Positions 8,133 through 16,426 are shown, counted from the stretch's first letter. The stretch: 64,000 nt of DNA from CALKJU01 sp035326425 (GCA_035326425.1 DAOLFG010000008.1:53917-117916), one strand, 5' to 3'. Made by a program: numbers and translations. The notes: generated from the sequence alone by a model not told the origin.

Positions 8133-8203
8133 CCTGTCAGCTCTCCTCGCCAGGTCCGCTGCCGCTTGTCGCCAATCGCCGCTGCCGCGGCAAGCCCGGC
8201 CGC

Positions 8204-8998
8204 TCAGCCGGCGGGCATCAACGCATCGAAGGCGCGCCGCAGGGCCGAGTCCATCGCCTCCGTCTCATAGATGCCGTTGTGCGTACCGGGGACCGTCGCG
8301 ACCATCACCGGCCGCGCCAGCACCTCGACGAGCGCCTCGCTGCGCTCGCGCGGTACGATATTGTCTTCCGCCGCCATGATGACCGCCGCCGGGACCTCGA
8401 CATCGCGCAGATGCCGGTCGCTGCGGAAGGGATGGCGCAGCAACGGCCTCACCGGCGCCCAGAAATAGCGCGAGGCGGCCACGGCCTCGATCGAGTCGAA
8501 CGGCGTCACCAGCACGACGCCGTCCAGCCGGCGCCGGGCCGCCAGATAGGCCAGCACGCCGCTGCCGAGGCTGAAGCCGGCACCGAGCACCCGTCTCGGC
8601 TGCAGCCGCTCGACCAGATGGTCGTGGATCATCAGCGCATCGGCGAAGAACGCCGCCTCGCCGGGGCTTCCCTGGCTCGGCGCGTAGCCGCGATAGTGAA
8701 ATGCCACGACGTCGAGACCGGCGGCCCGCCGCGCCAGGTAGGCGGCGAGATCGTCGGCATTCCAGGCGTTGCCGCCGAAGCCGATCAGGAGGCCGCGGCT
8801 CGGCTGCCGGGCGGGAACGAACGTGCCGACCAAGCGGTCGCCGCCGGCGGCCTCCAGCTCCAGCCGCTCGGCGTCGGGCGGCCTCGGCAGGGTCGGGCGC
8901 TCGGCGATGCTGCGCGGGAACAGCAGCGCATCCTGCGCCAGGTAGAGGCCGCCTATCGCCAAGCCATAGAGAATGGCGCCACCGAGCAGAGGGTACAC
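8204..8998 (-). CDS. Alpha/beta hydrolase, membrane-anchored BEM46/ABHD-like
   Basis: A 264-residue serine hydrolase of the BEM46/YfhR type. One N-terminal hydrophobic segment (LLGGAILYGLAIGGLYLAQD) anchors it in the inner membrane. The body shows GNAWNADD near the oxyanion region, HYRGYAPSQGSPGE, the nucleophile elbow GAGFSLGSGV, the acid in MAAEDNIVP and the histidine in PGTHNGIY. The complete Ser-Asp-His triad contrasts with the neighbouring degenerate hydrolase. Substrate is unknown; lipids or esters are typical guesses for this group. It is divergent from the diguanylate cyclase gene. Confidence 0.86.
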   Translation of the reverse strand: MYPLLGGAILYGLAIGGLYLAQDALLFPRSIAERPTLPRPPDAERLELEAAGGDRLVGTFVPARQPSRGLLIGFGGNAWNADDLAAYLARRAAGLDVVAFHYRGYAPSQGSPGEAAFFADALMIHDHLVERLQPRRVLGAGFSLGSGVLAYLAARRRLDGVVLVTPFDSIEAVAASRYFWAPVRPLLRHPFRSDRHLRDVEVPAAVIMAAEDNIVPRERSEALVEVLARPVMVATVPGTHNGIYETEAMDSALRRAFDALMPAG

Positions 8999-9148
8999 GT
9001 CCGGTCGATCCCCATGGTCCAGCCCACATAGCTGTGGTCGTCGGGCGCGCCGGCCAAGGGCGCCGCGGCATTCATGCGATTAACCATGTGTTCAAACCAC
9101 GATGCCTAATCTGTGCGACCAGGTGGATGCTCAGGTGGCGGATCTTCG

Positions 9149-10231
9149 ATGGGTGACAGGCGACAGGAAGCGATGCAGCAGCTCGGTCATCGAACACTCG
9201 ATCTCCTGGAGCGGCACGGGCTGCAGCCGACGCCCGAGGCCTATCGCGTCTGGTTCTCCTACCTCTCGGACGCCAACCCCGACCTGACGCACGAGCTGCG
9301 CGACGCGCTCGACCGTGGCGAGCCGATCGACGATGCCAGGTGCAACGAGCTGTTCGAGCGCTTCTTCGGCACGCTGAAGGAGGAACGGCAGCTGCAGCGC
9401 ACCGGCCTCCGCCTGGGGGAGCTGGCGACGCAGCTCATCCAGGAGGTCGGCGGCATCAGCGAGGGCACCGCGCGCTACGGCACGGTGCTGAGCCAGGCAC
9501 GCCAGGATGTCGCAGGCTCGGCGAGCGTCCAGGAGATCGGGCGGCTGCTCGGCTCGATCATCGGCGAGACCTCGCGGATGCAGGAGCATGTGCAGCGCGT
9601 CGAGGCCCTGCTGGTCGAGAGCACCGGCCGGATCGAGGAGATGCGCCGCGACCTGCAGGTCGCCTGGCGCGAGGCCCGCACCGACGGCCTGACCGGCCTC
9701 GCCAACCGCAAGCATTTCGATCTGGCCGTGCGGACCGCCGCCGGCCAGGCGCTCGAGCAGGACAGGCCGGTCTGCCTGATGATGGCCGATGTCGACCATT
9801 TCAAGACCTTCAACGATTCCCATGGCCACCTCATGGGCGATCACGTGCTCCGCCTCGTGGCCTCGATCATCCGCAGCAACATCAAGGGCAGGGATCTCGC
9901 CGCCCGCTACGGCGGCGAGGAGTTCGCGGTGATCCTGCCCGACACGCGGCTGGACGACGCCGTGAGCCTGGCCAACCAGCTCCGCCACAACATCTCGATC
10001 CGGCAGATCCAGCTGAAGCAGAGCCGGCAGACGCTGGGGCGGGTCACCGTCTCGCTGGGCGTCGCCGAATACCGCGCCGGCGAGCCGGTCACCGGCTGGA
10101 TCGACCGTGCCGACGAGGCGCTCTACGAGGCCAAGCGCTCCGGCCGGAACCGGGTCGTCGCGCAGCCGGCCACGAGCCGCCCGGAGGCCGTACGCTCCGA
10201 GCGTGCGGTGTTGCAGGCCGCCGCCCTATAG
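9149..10231 (+). CDS. Diguanylate cyclase (GGDEF) with alphaproteobacterial N-terminal helical domain
   Basis: A 360-residue cytoplasmic protein that should make cyclic di-GMP from two GTP. The first ~165 residues are helical and coiled-coil-like, with the opening LERHGLQPTPEAYRVWF common in alphaproteobacterial cyclases. This region probably dimerises or senses. The GGDEF domain starts near DGLTGLANRKHFD, has DVDHFKTFNDSHGH, and carries an intact GGEEF at 255-259. The upstream allosteric I-site position reads KGRD (246-249) and not RxxD, so product feedback may be weak. ATG 9149 is chosen over the upstream GTG-type extension because that adds a Gly/Ser-rich non-family stretch. Confidence 0.9.
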   Translation: MGDRRQEAMQQLGHRTLDLLERHGLQPTPEAYRVWFSYLSDANPDLTHELRDALDRGEPIDDARCNELFERFFGTLKEERQLQRTGLRLGELATQLIQEVGGISEGTARYGTVLSQARQDVAGSASVQEIGRLLGSIIGETSRMQEHVQRVEALLVESTGRIEEMRRDLQVAWREARTDGLTGLANRKHFDLAVRTAAGQALEQDRPVCLMMADVDHFKTFNDSHGHLMGDHVLRLVASIIRSNIKGRDLAARYGGEEFAVILPDTRLDDAVSLANQLRHNISIRQIQLKQSRQTLGRVTVSLGVAEYRAGEPVTGWIDRADEALYEAKRSGRNRVVAQPATSRPEAVRSERAVLQAAAL

Positions 10232-10252
10232 GCGACCGCCCGTTGCGGCCGG

Positions 10253-12076
10253 CTAGGCGACCTCCTTCTGCCGGCTGGCCTTCTTGCGCTCGTTGGCATC
10301 GAGCCAGCGCTTGCGCAGCCGGATCGCCTTGGGTGTCACCTCGACCAGCTCGTCGTCGGCGATGTAGGCGATCGCCTTCTCGAGCGTCATCCGCAGCGGT
10401 GGCGTCAGCGTCACCGCATCGTCCTTGCCGGCGGCGCGGATGTTGGTGAGCTTCTTGGCCTTCAGAGGATTGACCTCGAGGTCGTTGCCTTTGTTGTGCT
10501 CGCCGATCAGCATGCCGGAATAGACCTTCTCGCCGGCGCCGATGAACAGGGCGCCGCGCTCCTCCAGGTTCCACAAGGCATAGGCCACGGCCTCGCCCTG
10601 CTCGCCGCTGATCAGCACGCCGGTGTAGCGCTGGGCGATCGCACCCTTGTAGGGCTCCCAGCCGTGGAACACGCGGTTGAGCACGCCAGTGCCGCGGGTG
10701 TCGGTCAGGAACTCGCCGTGGTAGCCGATCAGCGCCCGCGAGGGGGCGTGGAAGACCAGGCGGACCTTGCCGGCACCGGCCTGGCGCATCTCCTGCAGGT
10801 CGCCCTTGCGCGAGGTCAGCTTCTCGACGACGACGCCGGCATAGGGCTCGTCGACGTCGATCACCACCTCCTCGATGGGCTCGAGCCTGGCGCCGGTCTG
10901 CGGGTCGGGCCGGAACAGCACGCGCGGCCGGCCGGCGCACAGCTCGTAGCCCTCGCGGCGCATGTTCTCGATCAGCACGGCCAGCTGCAGCTCGCCGCGT
11001 CCGGCGACCTCGAAGCTGTCCTTCTCGTCGCTCTGGCTGACCCGGATGGCGACGTTGCCCTCGGCCTCGCGCGCGAGGCGGTCCCAGATCTGCCGGGAGG
11101 TCACCTTGCTGCCGTCCTGGCCGGCATAGGGCCCGTCATTGACCGAGAAGGTCATGGCGATGGTCGACGGGTCGATGGGCTGTGCGGCGAGCGGGGTCTC
11201 GAGCAGCGGCTCGCAGATCGTGTCGGCGACGGTCGCCGCCGACAGCCCGGCCAGCGCCACGATGTCGCCGGCCCCGGCCTCCTCGACCGGCACCCGCTCG
11301 AGGCCGCGGAACGCCAGGATCTTGGTGATCCGCCCCTGCTCGATCAGGCTGCCGTCGCGACGGAGCGCCTTCACCGCCGTGTTGGGCCTGGCGATGCCGC
11401 TGCGGATGCGGCCGGTGAGCAGCCGGCCGAGATAGGGGTTGGCTTCGAGCGTCGTCGCCAGCATCGAGAACGGCGCCGAGACGTCGGCTGCCGGCTCCGG
11501 CACGTGGCGGCAGATCAGCTCGAACAGCGGCGCCATGTCGCTGCCGGGCGTCGCCGGGTCGAGGGCCGCCCAGCCCTGCTTGGCCGAGGCGAAGACGGTC
11601 GGGAAATCGAGCTGGTGCTCGTCGGCGTCCAGCGCCGCGAACAGGTCGAACACCTCGTCGTGGACCTCATGGGCGCGCTGGTCCGGGCGGTCGACCTTGT
11701 TGATGACGACGATCGGCCTGAGGCCCAGGCGCAGCGCCTTGCCCAGCACGAACTTGGTCTGCGGCATCGGGCCCTCGGAGGCGTCGACCAGCAGCAGGCA
11801 GCTGTCGACCATCCCGAGGATGCGCTCGACCTCGCCGCCGAAATCGGCATGGCCCGGCGTGTCGACGATGTTGATGCGGACGTCGTGCCACACCACCGAG
11901 GTGCACTTGGCGAGGATGGTGATGCCGCGCTCGCGCTCGATGTCGTTGCTGTCCATGGCGCGCTCGGCGACCTGCTGGTTCGAGCGAAAGGTGCCGCTCT
12001 GCTGGAGCAGGCGGTCGACCAGCGTGGTCTTGCCGTGATCGACATGCGCGATGATCGCGATGTTGCGCAGGCTCAT
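10253..12076 (-). CDS. typA: Ribosome-associated translational GTPase TypA/BipA
   Basis: A 607-residue GTPase of the EF-G family that binds the ribosome and helps 50S assembly and stress or cold adaptation. Motifs run in order: AHVDHGKTT (G1), ERGITI (G2), DTPGHADFGGE (G3), NKVDRPDQR (G4), then the beta-barrel, an EF-G-like domain with GRGELQLAVLIENMRREG, and the BipA-specific C-terminal domain. Length is typical. The upstream promoter is described separately. It is convergent with the cyclase gene, with ~20 bases between the stops. Confidence 0.97.
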   Translation of the reverse strand: MSLRNIAIIAHVDHGKTTLVDRLLQQSGTFRSNQQVAERAMDSNDIERERGITILAKCTSVVWHDVRINIVDTPGHADFGGEVERILGMVDSCLLLVDASEGPMPQTKFVLGKALRLGLRPIVVINKVDRPDQRAHEVHDEVFDLFAALDADEHQLDFPTVFASAKQGWAALDPATPGSDMAPLFELICRHVPEPAADVSAPFSMLATTLEANPYLGRLLTGRIRSGIARPNTAVKALRRDGSLIEQGRITKILAFRGLERVPVEEAGAGDIVALAGLSAATVADTICEPLLETPLAAQPIDPSTIAMTFSVNDGPYAGQDGSKVTSRQIWDRLAREAEGNVAIRVSQSDEKDSFEVAGRGELQLAVLIENMRREGYELCAGRPRVLFRPDPQTGARLEPIEEVVIDVDEPYAGVVVEKLTSRKGDLQEMRQAGAGKVRLVFHAPSRALIGYHGEFLTDTRGTGVLNRVFHGWEPYKGAIAQRYTGVLISGEQGEAVAYALWNLEERGALFIGAGEKVYSGMLIGEHNKGNDLEVNPLKAKKLTNIRAAGKDDAVTLTPPLRMTLEKAIAYIADDELVEVTPKAIRLRKRWLDANERKKASRQKEVA

Positions 12077-12143
12077 GGGGAGGATGTTCCGGGTGGCGGG
12101 GCACAGATAAGCGAAACGCGGCCGATCCGGCCGCGCCTTCCCT

Positions 12144-12172
12144 CATATAGGGCTCCCGGGGGCGGGTTGCAA
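12144..12172 (-). promoter_or_regulatory. Candidate sigma-70-type promoter of typA
   Basis: On the minus strand a TTGCAA -35 box (12167-12172) is followed by a 17-base spacer and a TATATG -10 box (12144-12149). It lies about 70 bases upstream of the typA ATG. Spacing is ideal and both boxes are close to consensus in an otherwise GC-rich region. The call is inference from the sequence only. Confidence 0.5.
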
Positions 12173-12176
12173 ACGG

Positions 12177-12193
12177 ATGCTGCAGTGCAGCAT
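12177..12193. promoter_or_regulatory. Perfect inverted repeat upstream of cysH, candidate operator
   Basis: Two 8-base arms, ATGCTGCA and TGCAGCAT, flank a single G. The dyad is exact. It sits between the divergent typA promoter and the AT-rich stretch before cysH, about 100 bases before the cysH start. That position suits a regulator of sulfate assimilation acting at or near the -35 region. The protein that would bind is unknown. Confidence 0.45.
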
Positions 12194-12240
12194 GATAAAC
12201 TACACTAAAATATAGATATTAATATAGTTAGACGTTGCAT
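12194..12240 (+). promoter_or_regulatory. AT-rich promoter-like region of cysH
   Basis: This stretch is far richer in A and T than anything nearby and contains the self-complementary ATATTAATAT (12216-12225) and a possible -10 element TATAGA (12211-12216). No good -35 accompanies it, which would fit an activator-dependent promoter using the adjacent dyad. The remaining ~50 bases to cysH hold a purine-rich ribosome site before a TTG start. Confidence 0.4.
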
Positions 12241-12293
12241 CGATGTTGTTATGGCTGTAATCCAGCCTGCCGCTGTCGTTCAGGAGACGGGCC

Positions 12294-13025
12294 TTGTACC
12301 TGCACCGACCGAGCCAGATGGTCGAGGACAGCCTCGATGGCCGCCTCGGATCTCTGCGCGCCCGGCACGGCGAGCTGGACGGTTTGGCGCTGCTGCGGGC
12401 GGTGCTGGCCGATCCGGCGGCCGGCCGGATCGCCTGCGTCTCCTCCTTCGGTGCCGAGAGTGCCGTGCTGCTCGACATGGTGGCGAGCGTCGACCGCGAC
12501 GTGCCGGTGATCTTCCTCGACACCGGCAAGCTGTTCGCCGAGACCCTCGACTATCAGCGCAGCCTCTGCGCGCAGCTCGACCTGCGCGACGTGCGTGTGG
12601 TCCGCCCCGATCCGGCCGAGCTGCGCCGCCACGACCCGGACGGCAGGCTGCATGCCCGCGAGGCCGACATGTGCTGCCACATCCGCAAGACCGAGCCGCT
12701 GGAGCGGGCGCTCGACGGCTTCGAGACCTGGATCACCGGCCGCAAGCGCTTCCAGGGCGGGTCGCGCATGGCGCTGCCGACCATCGAGGGCGACCCGACC
12801 ACGGGCCGGGTGAAGCTCAATCCGCTGGCCGGCTGGTCGGCCGAGGACATCCGGCACTATCGCCGCCTGCGCCAGCTGCCGCCGCATCCGCTGGCGCTGC
12901 GCGGCTACCTGTCGATCGGCTGCGCCCCCTGCACCCGGCCGGTGGCGCCGGGCGAGGATCCGCGCGCCGGTCGCTGGTGGGGTCTCGACAAGACCGAGTG
13001 CGGCATCCATCGGCCGGGAATCTGA
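12294..13025 (+). CDS. cysH: Assimilatory adenylyl-sulfate/phosphoadenylyl-sulfate reductase
   Basis: A 243-residue cytoplasmic enzyme that reduces activated sulfate (APS, perhaps PAPS) to sulfite with thioredoxin. Seen in order: SSFGAESAVLLD (PP-loop-like nucleotide site), FLDTGKLF, the CC pair in DMCCHIRK, the CAPC pair near the C-terminus, and the catalytic ECGIH. The CC...CxxC set is the [4Fe-4S] cluster signature of APS-type reductases. Translation appears to start at TTG 12294 behind AGGAGACGG. Other sulfate assimilation genes are not adjacent. Confidence 0.93.
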   Translation: MYLHRPSQMVEDSLDGRLGSLRARHGELDGLALLRAVLADPAAGRIACVSSFGAESAVLLDMVASVDRDVPVIFLDTGKLFAETLDYQRSLCAQLDLRDVRVVRPDPAELRRHDPDGRLHAREADMCCHIRKTEPLERALDGFETWITGRKRFQGGSRMALPTIEGDPTTGRVKLNPLAGWSAEDIRHYRRLRQLPPHPLALRGYLSIGCAPCTRPVAPGEDPRAGRWWGLDKTECGIHRPGI

Positions 13026-13034
13026 GCCGCCCGG

Positions 13035-13886
13035 TCAGCCCGGCACGAGCTCCAGGCACACCCCGGTGGCATGCTCGGGCTGGACCAGCACCGCTCCCGA
13101 CGAGTCGCGGCGATGCGGTATGCCCTGCAGCTTCAGGAACGAGGCGGCACGGTCGGGATCGTCGACCATGATCGCCATCACCATCGGCCGCGCCGCCTCG
13201 TCCCGCAGCTGGAATTCGAAGCCCGGATGGAGCTGGCCGGCATCGCCTTCGTCCGCCACCAGCAGGACCGCCGTGCCGGTCTGCACGGCGGTGACCTCGT
13301 CGGTGCGTGTCAACGCCGAGCTGCCGAAGACCCGCGCCATGGCGCCCGCCACGGCCGCCGGATCGCTCGCCACGATCGTGCAGCCGACCAGCGCCAGGGC
13401 GCCGTTGGGATGGGCGGTCCAGGCGGGCCTTCGCAGGAGCTGCGGTGTCAGATGGCCGCAGGCGAACAGGTTGACGCCGGCCGTGGCCTGCCTTCCCGGC
13501 ATGACGTTGCGGAATGCCAGCTCGACCTCGCCCTCCGGCAGCTCCAGCATCCGGGTGAGCCGGCGCGGCGGCTCGGGATCGAGGCCGTTGCGGCTCCAGG
13601 CGGCGTGGATGCCCTCGGGATCGCCGGTCCCGAGCGCCAGGCCCAGCAGTCCCTCCCGCTGCTCCAGCAGCCGGCCGAGGCCATTGTCGAAGCCCGCCGG
13701 ATCGACGATCCCCAGGAGCTCGACATAGCCTTCCGCCAGCATCAGGCAGTGGTTGGCCGTGCCCCAGCCGACATGCCGGCCGCGCGGCGTCGAGTTGAAT
13801 CCGAGCCGCGCCCATTGCGCGCGCGCCGCCGCGAGATCGCGCACGCCGACGATGAGATGATCGAGGCCGGTCACCGGCGGCACCAT
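13035..13886 (-). CDS. Glyoxalase-like (VOC superfamily) domain protein
   Basis: A 283-residue soluble protein with an N-terminal glyoxalase-like half (GLDHLIVGVRDLAAARAQWA, then GWGTANHCLML and YVELLGIVD) and a second, more diverged half after residue 150. The arrangement matches the large glyoxalase-like family of uncertain function. The ATG at 13886 follows an AAGGAG site at good spacing, so the GTG at 13901 is not needed. It is convergent with cysH. Substrate and metal use cannot be read from the sequence. Confidence 0.8.
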   Translation of the reverse strand: MVPPVTGLDHLIVGVRDLAAARAQWARLGFNSTPRGRHVGWGTANHCLMLAEGYVELLGIVDPAGFDNGLGRLLEQREGLLGLALGTGDPEGIHAAWSRNGLDPEPPRRLTRMLELPEGEVELAFRNVMPGRQATAGVNLFACGHLTPQLLRRPAWTAHPNGALALVGCTIVASDPAAVAGAMARVFGSSALTRTDEVTAVQTGTAVLLVADEGDAGQLHPGFEFQLRDEAARPMVMAIMVDDPDRAASFLKLQGIPHRRDSSGAVLVQPEHATGVCLELVPG

Positions 13887-13970
13887 GGCTGGCTCCTTCA
13901 CGTCCCACGGGGCTGTCGCTATCTAGCGGTCGGCGCAGCCTAGCCTCTGCCGCAGCCCGGAGCATCCGCG

Positions 13971-14723
13971 ATGACGATCGGAATCTTGTGCGCGATCCCG
14001 CAGGAGCTCGGCCATCTGCAGGATGCGTTGGCGGGCGAGGACCAGCGGGTCGAGGCGGGCCTGCGCTTCGTCACCGGCAGGCTCGACGGCCACGAGGTCG
14101 TGCTGGTCGGCGCCGGCATCGGCAAGGTCAACACCGCCGTCACCGCCACCTTGCTGGCGAGCCGGTTCGGCTGCCGGCTGATCGTGTTCTCGGGCGTGGC
14201 GGGCGGCCTCGACCCGGTGCTGCGCATCGGCGACGTCGTCATCGCCGACCGTACCATCCAGCACGATGCCGGCGTCATCGAGGGCGGGCGCCTCGCCACC
14301 TACCAGGCCGGCCATGTGCCGTTCTTCAATCCGACCGATCGGCTCGGCTACCCGGTCGATCGCGCGCTCGTCGAACGGCTGCGCGACCGGCTGGCCGGTT
14401 TCGTGCTGCCGCCGCTGTCGCACGCCGCCGGCGGCGCCGGCGGCGCTCCGGCCATCGCCTTCGGCACGATCCTGTCGGGCGACCAGTACATCCACTGCGA
14501 GGCCACCCGCGAGCGCCTGCACCGTGAGCTCGGCGGCCTCGCCGTCGAGATGGAAGGCGGTGCCCTGGGCCAGGTCTGCGAGGCGTTCGGCCTGCCCTGG
14601 CTCGACATCCGCGCCCTCAGCGACCTCGCCGGCAAGGATTCCCGGTTCGACTTCGCCGCGTTTGTCCACGAGGTCGCCGCCGGATCGGCGCTGATCCTGC
14701 GCCGGCTGCTGCCGGTATTGTAG
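13971..14723 (+). CDS. mtnN: 5'-methylthioadenosine/S-adenosylhomocysteine nucleosidase
   Basis: A 250-residue cytoplasmic nucleosidase that cleaves adenine from MTA and SAH, recycling by-products of SAM use and polyamine synthesis. Family residues are in place: E12 in AIPQELGHL, VGAGIGKVN, FSGVAGGL, the VEMEGGALGQVC helix (about 192-203) and the catalytic Asp in RALSDLAG (D218). It contains a Gly/Ala-rich insertion near residues 152-160. The gene ends just before the parS palindrome and is convergent with the BMP-type gene. Confidence 0.9.
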   Translation: MTIGILCAIPQELGHLQDALAGEDQRVEAGLRFVTGRLDGHEVVLVGAGIGKVNTAVTATLLASRFGCRLIVFSGVAGGLDPVLRIGDVVIADRTIQHDAGVIEGGRLATYQAGHVPFFNPTDRLGYPVDRALVERLRDRLAGFVLPPLSHAAGGAGGAPAIAFGTILSGDQYIHCEATRERLHRELGGLAVEMEGGALGQVCEAFGLPWLDIRALSDLAGKDSRFDFAAFVHEVAAGSALILRRLLPVL

Positions 14724-14759
14724 TTTCCGATCGAAACACTTCGTTAACGACTTGGATCC

Positions 14760-14797
14760 GGCCACCCGGATGTTTCACGTGAAACATCCGGGTGGCC
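14760..14797. repeat. 38-bp perfect palindrome enclosing parS
   Basis: Nineteen bases are followed directly by their exact reverse complement, centred between 14778 and 14779. The 16-base core is the parS sequence described separately; the outer arms begin GGCCACCCGGA. It fills most of the space between the convergent mtnN and BMP genes. RNA of either strand could fold into a long stem, but no T-run follows, so simple terminator function is not supported. Confidence 0.9.
14771..14786. other. parS: parS centromere site (ParB-binding)
   Basis: The sequence TGTTTCACGTGAAACA is identical to the widely conserved bacterial chromosomal parS consensus bound by ParB/Spo0J. It is a perfect 16-base palindrome. 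In known genomes such sites cluster around the replication origin and load ParB for origin segregation and SMC recruitment. parA, parB and DnaA-box clusters are not in this window. Confidence 0.85.
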
Positions 14798-14802
14798 CCG
14801 AC

Positions 14803-15789
14803 TCAGTTCGAGGACTTCGGCTCGGAATCGTCGATGGCGATCTTCAGCTTGCCCGACACGATCTCGCCCTGCCGGGCGCGGACCTTGACCAGCACATCGT
14901 CGGGCACGAGGTCCGGGCTCATGTCGGCCAGCGTGCAGCCGCCGACCCCCATGTTGCTGAGCGGCCCGTAGTCCTCGGCCTGGAAGCTGCCCTCCTTCAC
15001 CAGGTCGATCGCCTGGTTGATGCTGGGCTCCATGTGCCAGAGGGCGCTCGCCACCACCGTGCCGGGATAGTCGCCCCGGGTGTCGATGACGTTGCCGATC
15101 GCCTTGACGCCGCGCTCCTTGGCGGCGTCCGACACGCCGAACCGCTCGGCGTAGAGCATGTCGACGCCGCTGTCGATCATCGCGAACGCCGCCTCCTTGG
15201 CCTTGGGCGGATCGTACCAGGAGCCGATGAAGCTCACCGTGAAGGCGGCGTTCGGGTTGGCCTCCTTGGCCCCGGTCATGAAGGCGTGCATCAGCCGGTT
15301 GACCTCGGGGATGGGATAGCCGCCCACCATGCCGATCTTGCCGGACTTCGACAGCGCGCCGGCGACGAGGCCGGTGAGATAGCTGCATTCCTGGATGTAG
15401 TTGTCGAACACCGCGAAGTTCGGCGCCTCCGGCCCGAAGCTCGAGCCCATGAGGAATGCCGTGTCCGGATAGTCCTTGGCAACGCCGCGCGCCGCCCGCT
15501 CGACGCCGAAGACCTCGCCGAGGATCAGCTTGTTGCCGGCCTCGGCATATTCGCGCATGACGCGCTCGTAATCGGTGTTGGCCACACTCTCCGACCAGAC
15601 GTACTCGATCTCGCCGCGAGCCTTGGCGGCGTTCAGCGCCTTGTGTATGCGGCTGACCCATTGCTGCTCGACGGGAACCGTATAGACCGCCGCCACCTTG
15701 ATGGGGTCGGCGGCGAGGCTGCCGGCCGAAATGGCGCAGGCTGCCACGGCCGCGAGGACGGCGCGGCGCGCGAGGGACGATAGACTCAT
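14803..15789 (-). CDS. BMP-family ABC transporter substrate-binding protein
   Basis: A 328-residue periplasmic binding protein of the basic membrane protein family, whose known members bind nucleosides or purines for ABC import. The signal peptide ends at GSLAAD. The body starts IKVAAVYTVPVEQQWVSRIH and shows GSSFGP, CSYLTGLVAGALS and GMVGGYPIPEVNRL. There is no lipobox cysteine. The ATG at 15789 has a GGAGAT site upstream; the longer open frame to 16095 is not used. No ATPase or permease lies beside it. A permease of the matching class is at 52797. Confidence 0.9.
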   Translation of the reverse strand: MSLSSLARRAVLAAVAACAISAGSLAADPIKVAAVYTVPVEQQWVSRIHKALNAAKARGEIEYVWSESVANTDYERVMREYAEAGNKLILGEVFGVERAARGVAKDYPDTAFLMGSSFGPEAPNFAVFDNYIQECSYLTGLVAGALSKSGKIGMVGGYPIPEVNRLMHAFMTGAKEANPNAAFTVSFIGSWYDPPKAKEAAFAMIDSGVDMLYAERFGVSDAAKERGVKAIGNVIDTRGDYPGTVVASALWHMEPSINQAIDLVKEGSFQAEDYGPLSNMGVGGCTLADMSPDLVPDDVLVKVRARQGEIVSGKLKIAIDDSEPKSSN

Positions 15790-15943
15790 GCCCGATCTCC
15801 GATGACCGACGGTGGCTACCTGGGCGATTGCCGCGGCCAACGGGGGGTGCCTCGCTGCGAGCCGACGCCCTTCCTGGTGATGTTGGCCGGGCGGCCGAGG
15901 CTTGTGAAGTGAATTTGGAGCCTCGCCGAGAGGTTGAGCCGAC

Positions 15944-16426
15944 TTGACGGAGCCCCCTCCACCGGCCGTGCGGGTCCGGCCGGCCGCCTCCGACGATCTC
16001 GACGCGCTGGCCGCTGTGGAATGCGCCGGATTCCAGGGGGACAGGACGAGCCGGCGGAGCCTGCGACGGCTGCTCGCGAGACCCTCCGCGCTCACTCTCG
16101 TGGCAGTTGCAGGCGACCGGATTGTCGGCTACGCGATGCTGCTGTTCCGGCACGGCAGCCGGGCCGCACGGCTCTATTCTCTGGTCCGCTTGCCGGAGGT
16201 CCGCGGGCACGGCATCGGCGAGGCCCTGCTGCGGGAGGCGGAGCGGGCGGCCGCCGGGCGCGGCGCCACCGAGATGCGGCTGGAGGTTCGGCCGGACAAC
16301 GCCCGGGCGCGGTCTCTCTACGAACGGCACGGCTTTGCGGCCTTCTCCCGTGTCGCGGACTACTACGAGGACAACAGCGAAGCTCTCCGAATGCGCAAGA
16401 GCCTGATCGGAGCCGCCCCGAGATGA
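15944..16426 (+). CDS. GNAT acetyltransferase, RimI-like, coupled to an ATP-grasp ligase
   Basis: A 160-residue acetyltransferase. It shows LYSLVRLPEVRGHGIGEALL (acetyl-CoA loop RGHGIG, about residues 76-95), EMRLEVRPDNARARSLYERH and GFAAFSRVADYYEDN, close to RimI-type Nalpha/protein acetyltransferases. TTG is the likely start. Its TGA lies inside the ATGA that starts the ATP-grasp gene, so the two are translated together. This makes it probable that it modifies a substrate, product or terminus linked to that ligase. Confidence 0.86.
   Translation: MTEPPPPAVRVRPAASDDLDALAAVECAGFQGDRTSRRSLRRLLARPSALTLVAVAGDRIVGYAMLLFRHGSRAARLYSLVRLPEVRGHGIGEALLREAERAAAGRGATEMRLEVRPDNARARSLYERHGFAAFSRVADYYEDNSEALRMRKSLIGAAPR

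Noticed and set aside
10496..12208. A 570-codon open frame opposite typA
   Set aside because: The typA frame has every GTPase motif, while this one is low-complexity Gly/Ala/His/Arg sequence. It is an antisense shadow.
13886..13901. GTG 13901 as start of the glyoxalase-like gene
   Set aside because: It lies before the AAGGAG ribosome site, which is correctly spaced for the ATG at 13886.
14760..14797. Reading the palindrome as an ordinary bidirectional terminator
   Set aside because: The core matches parS exactly and there is no loop or T-run on either side. It may still fold in RNA, but terminator is not the best explanation.
14760..14797. Replication origin at the parS site
   Set aside because: No DnaA-box cluster, AT-rich unwinding element, parA, parB, gidA or dnaA is in the window. 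parS can lie several tens of kb from oriC.
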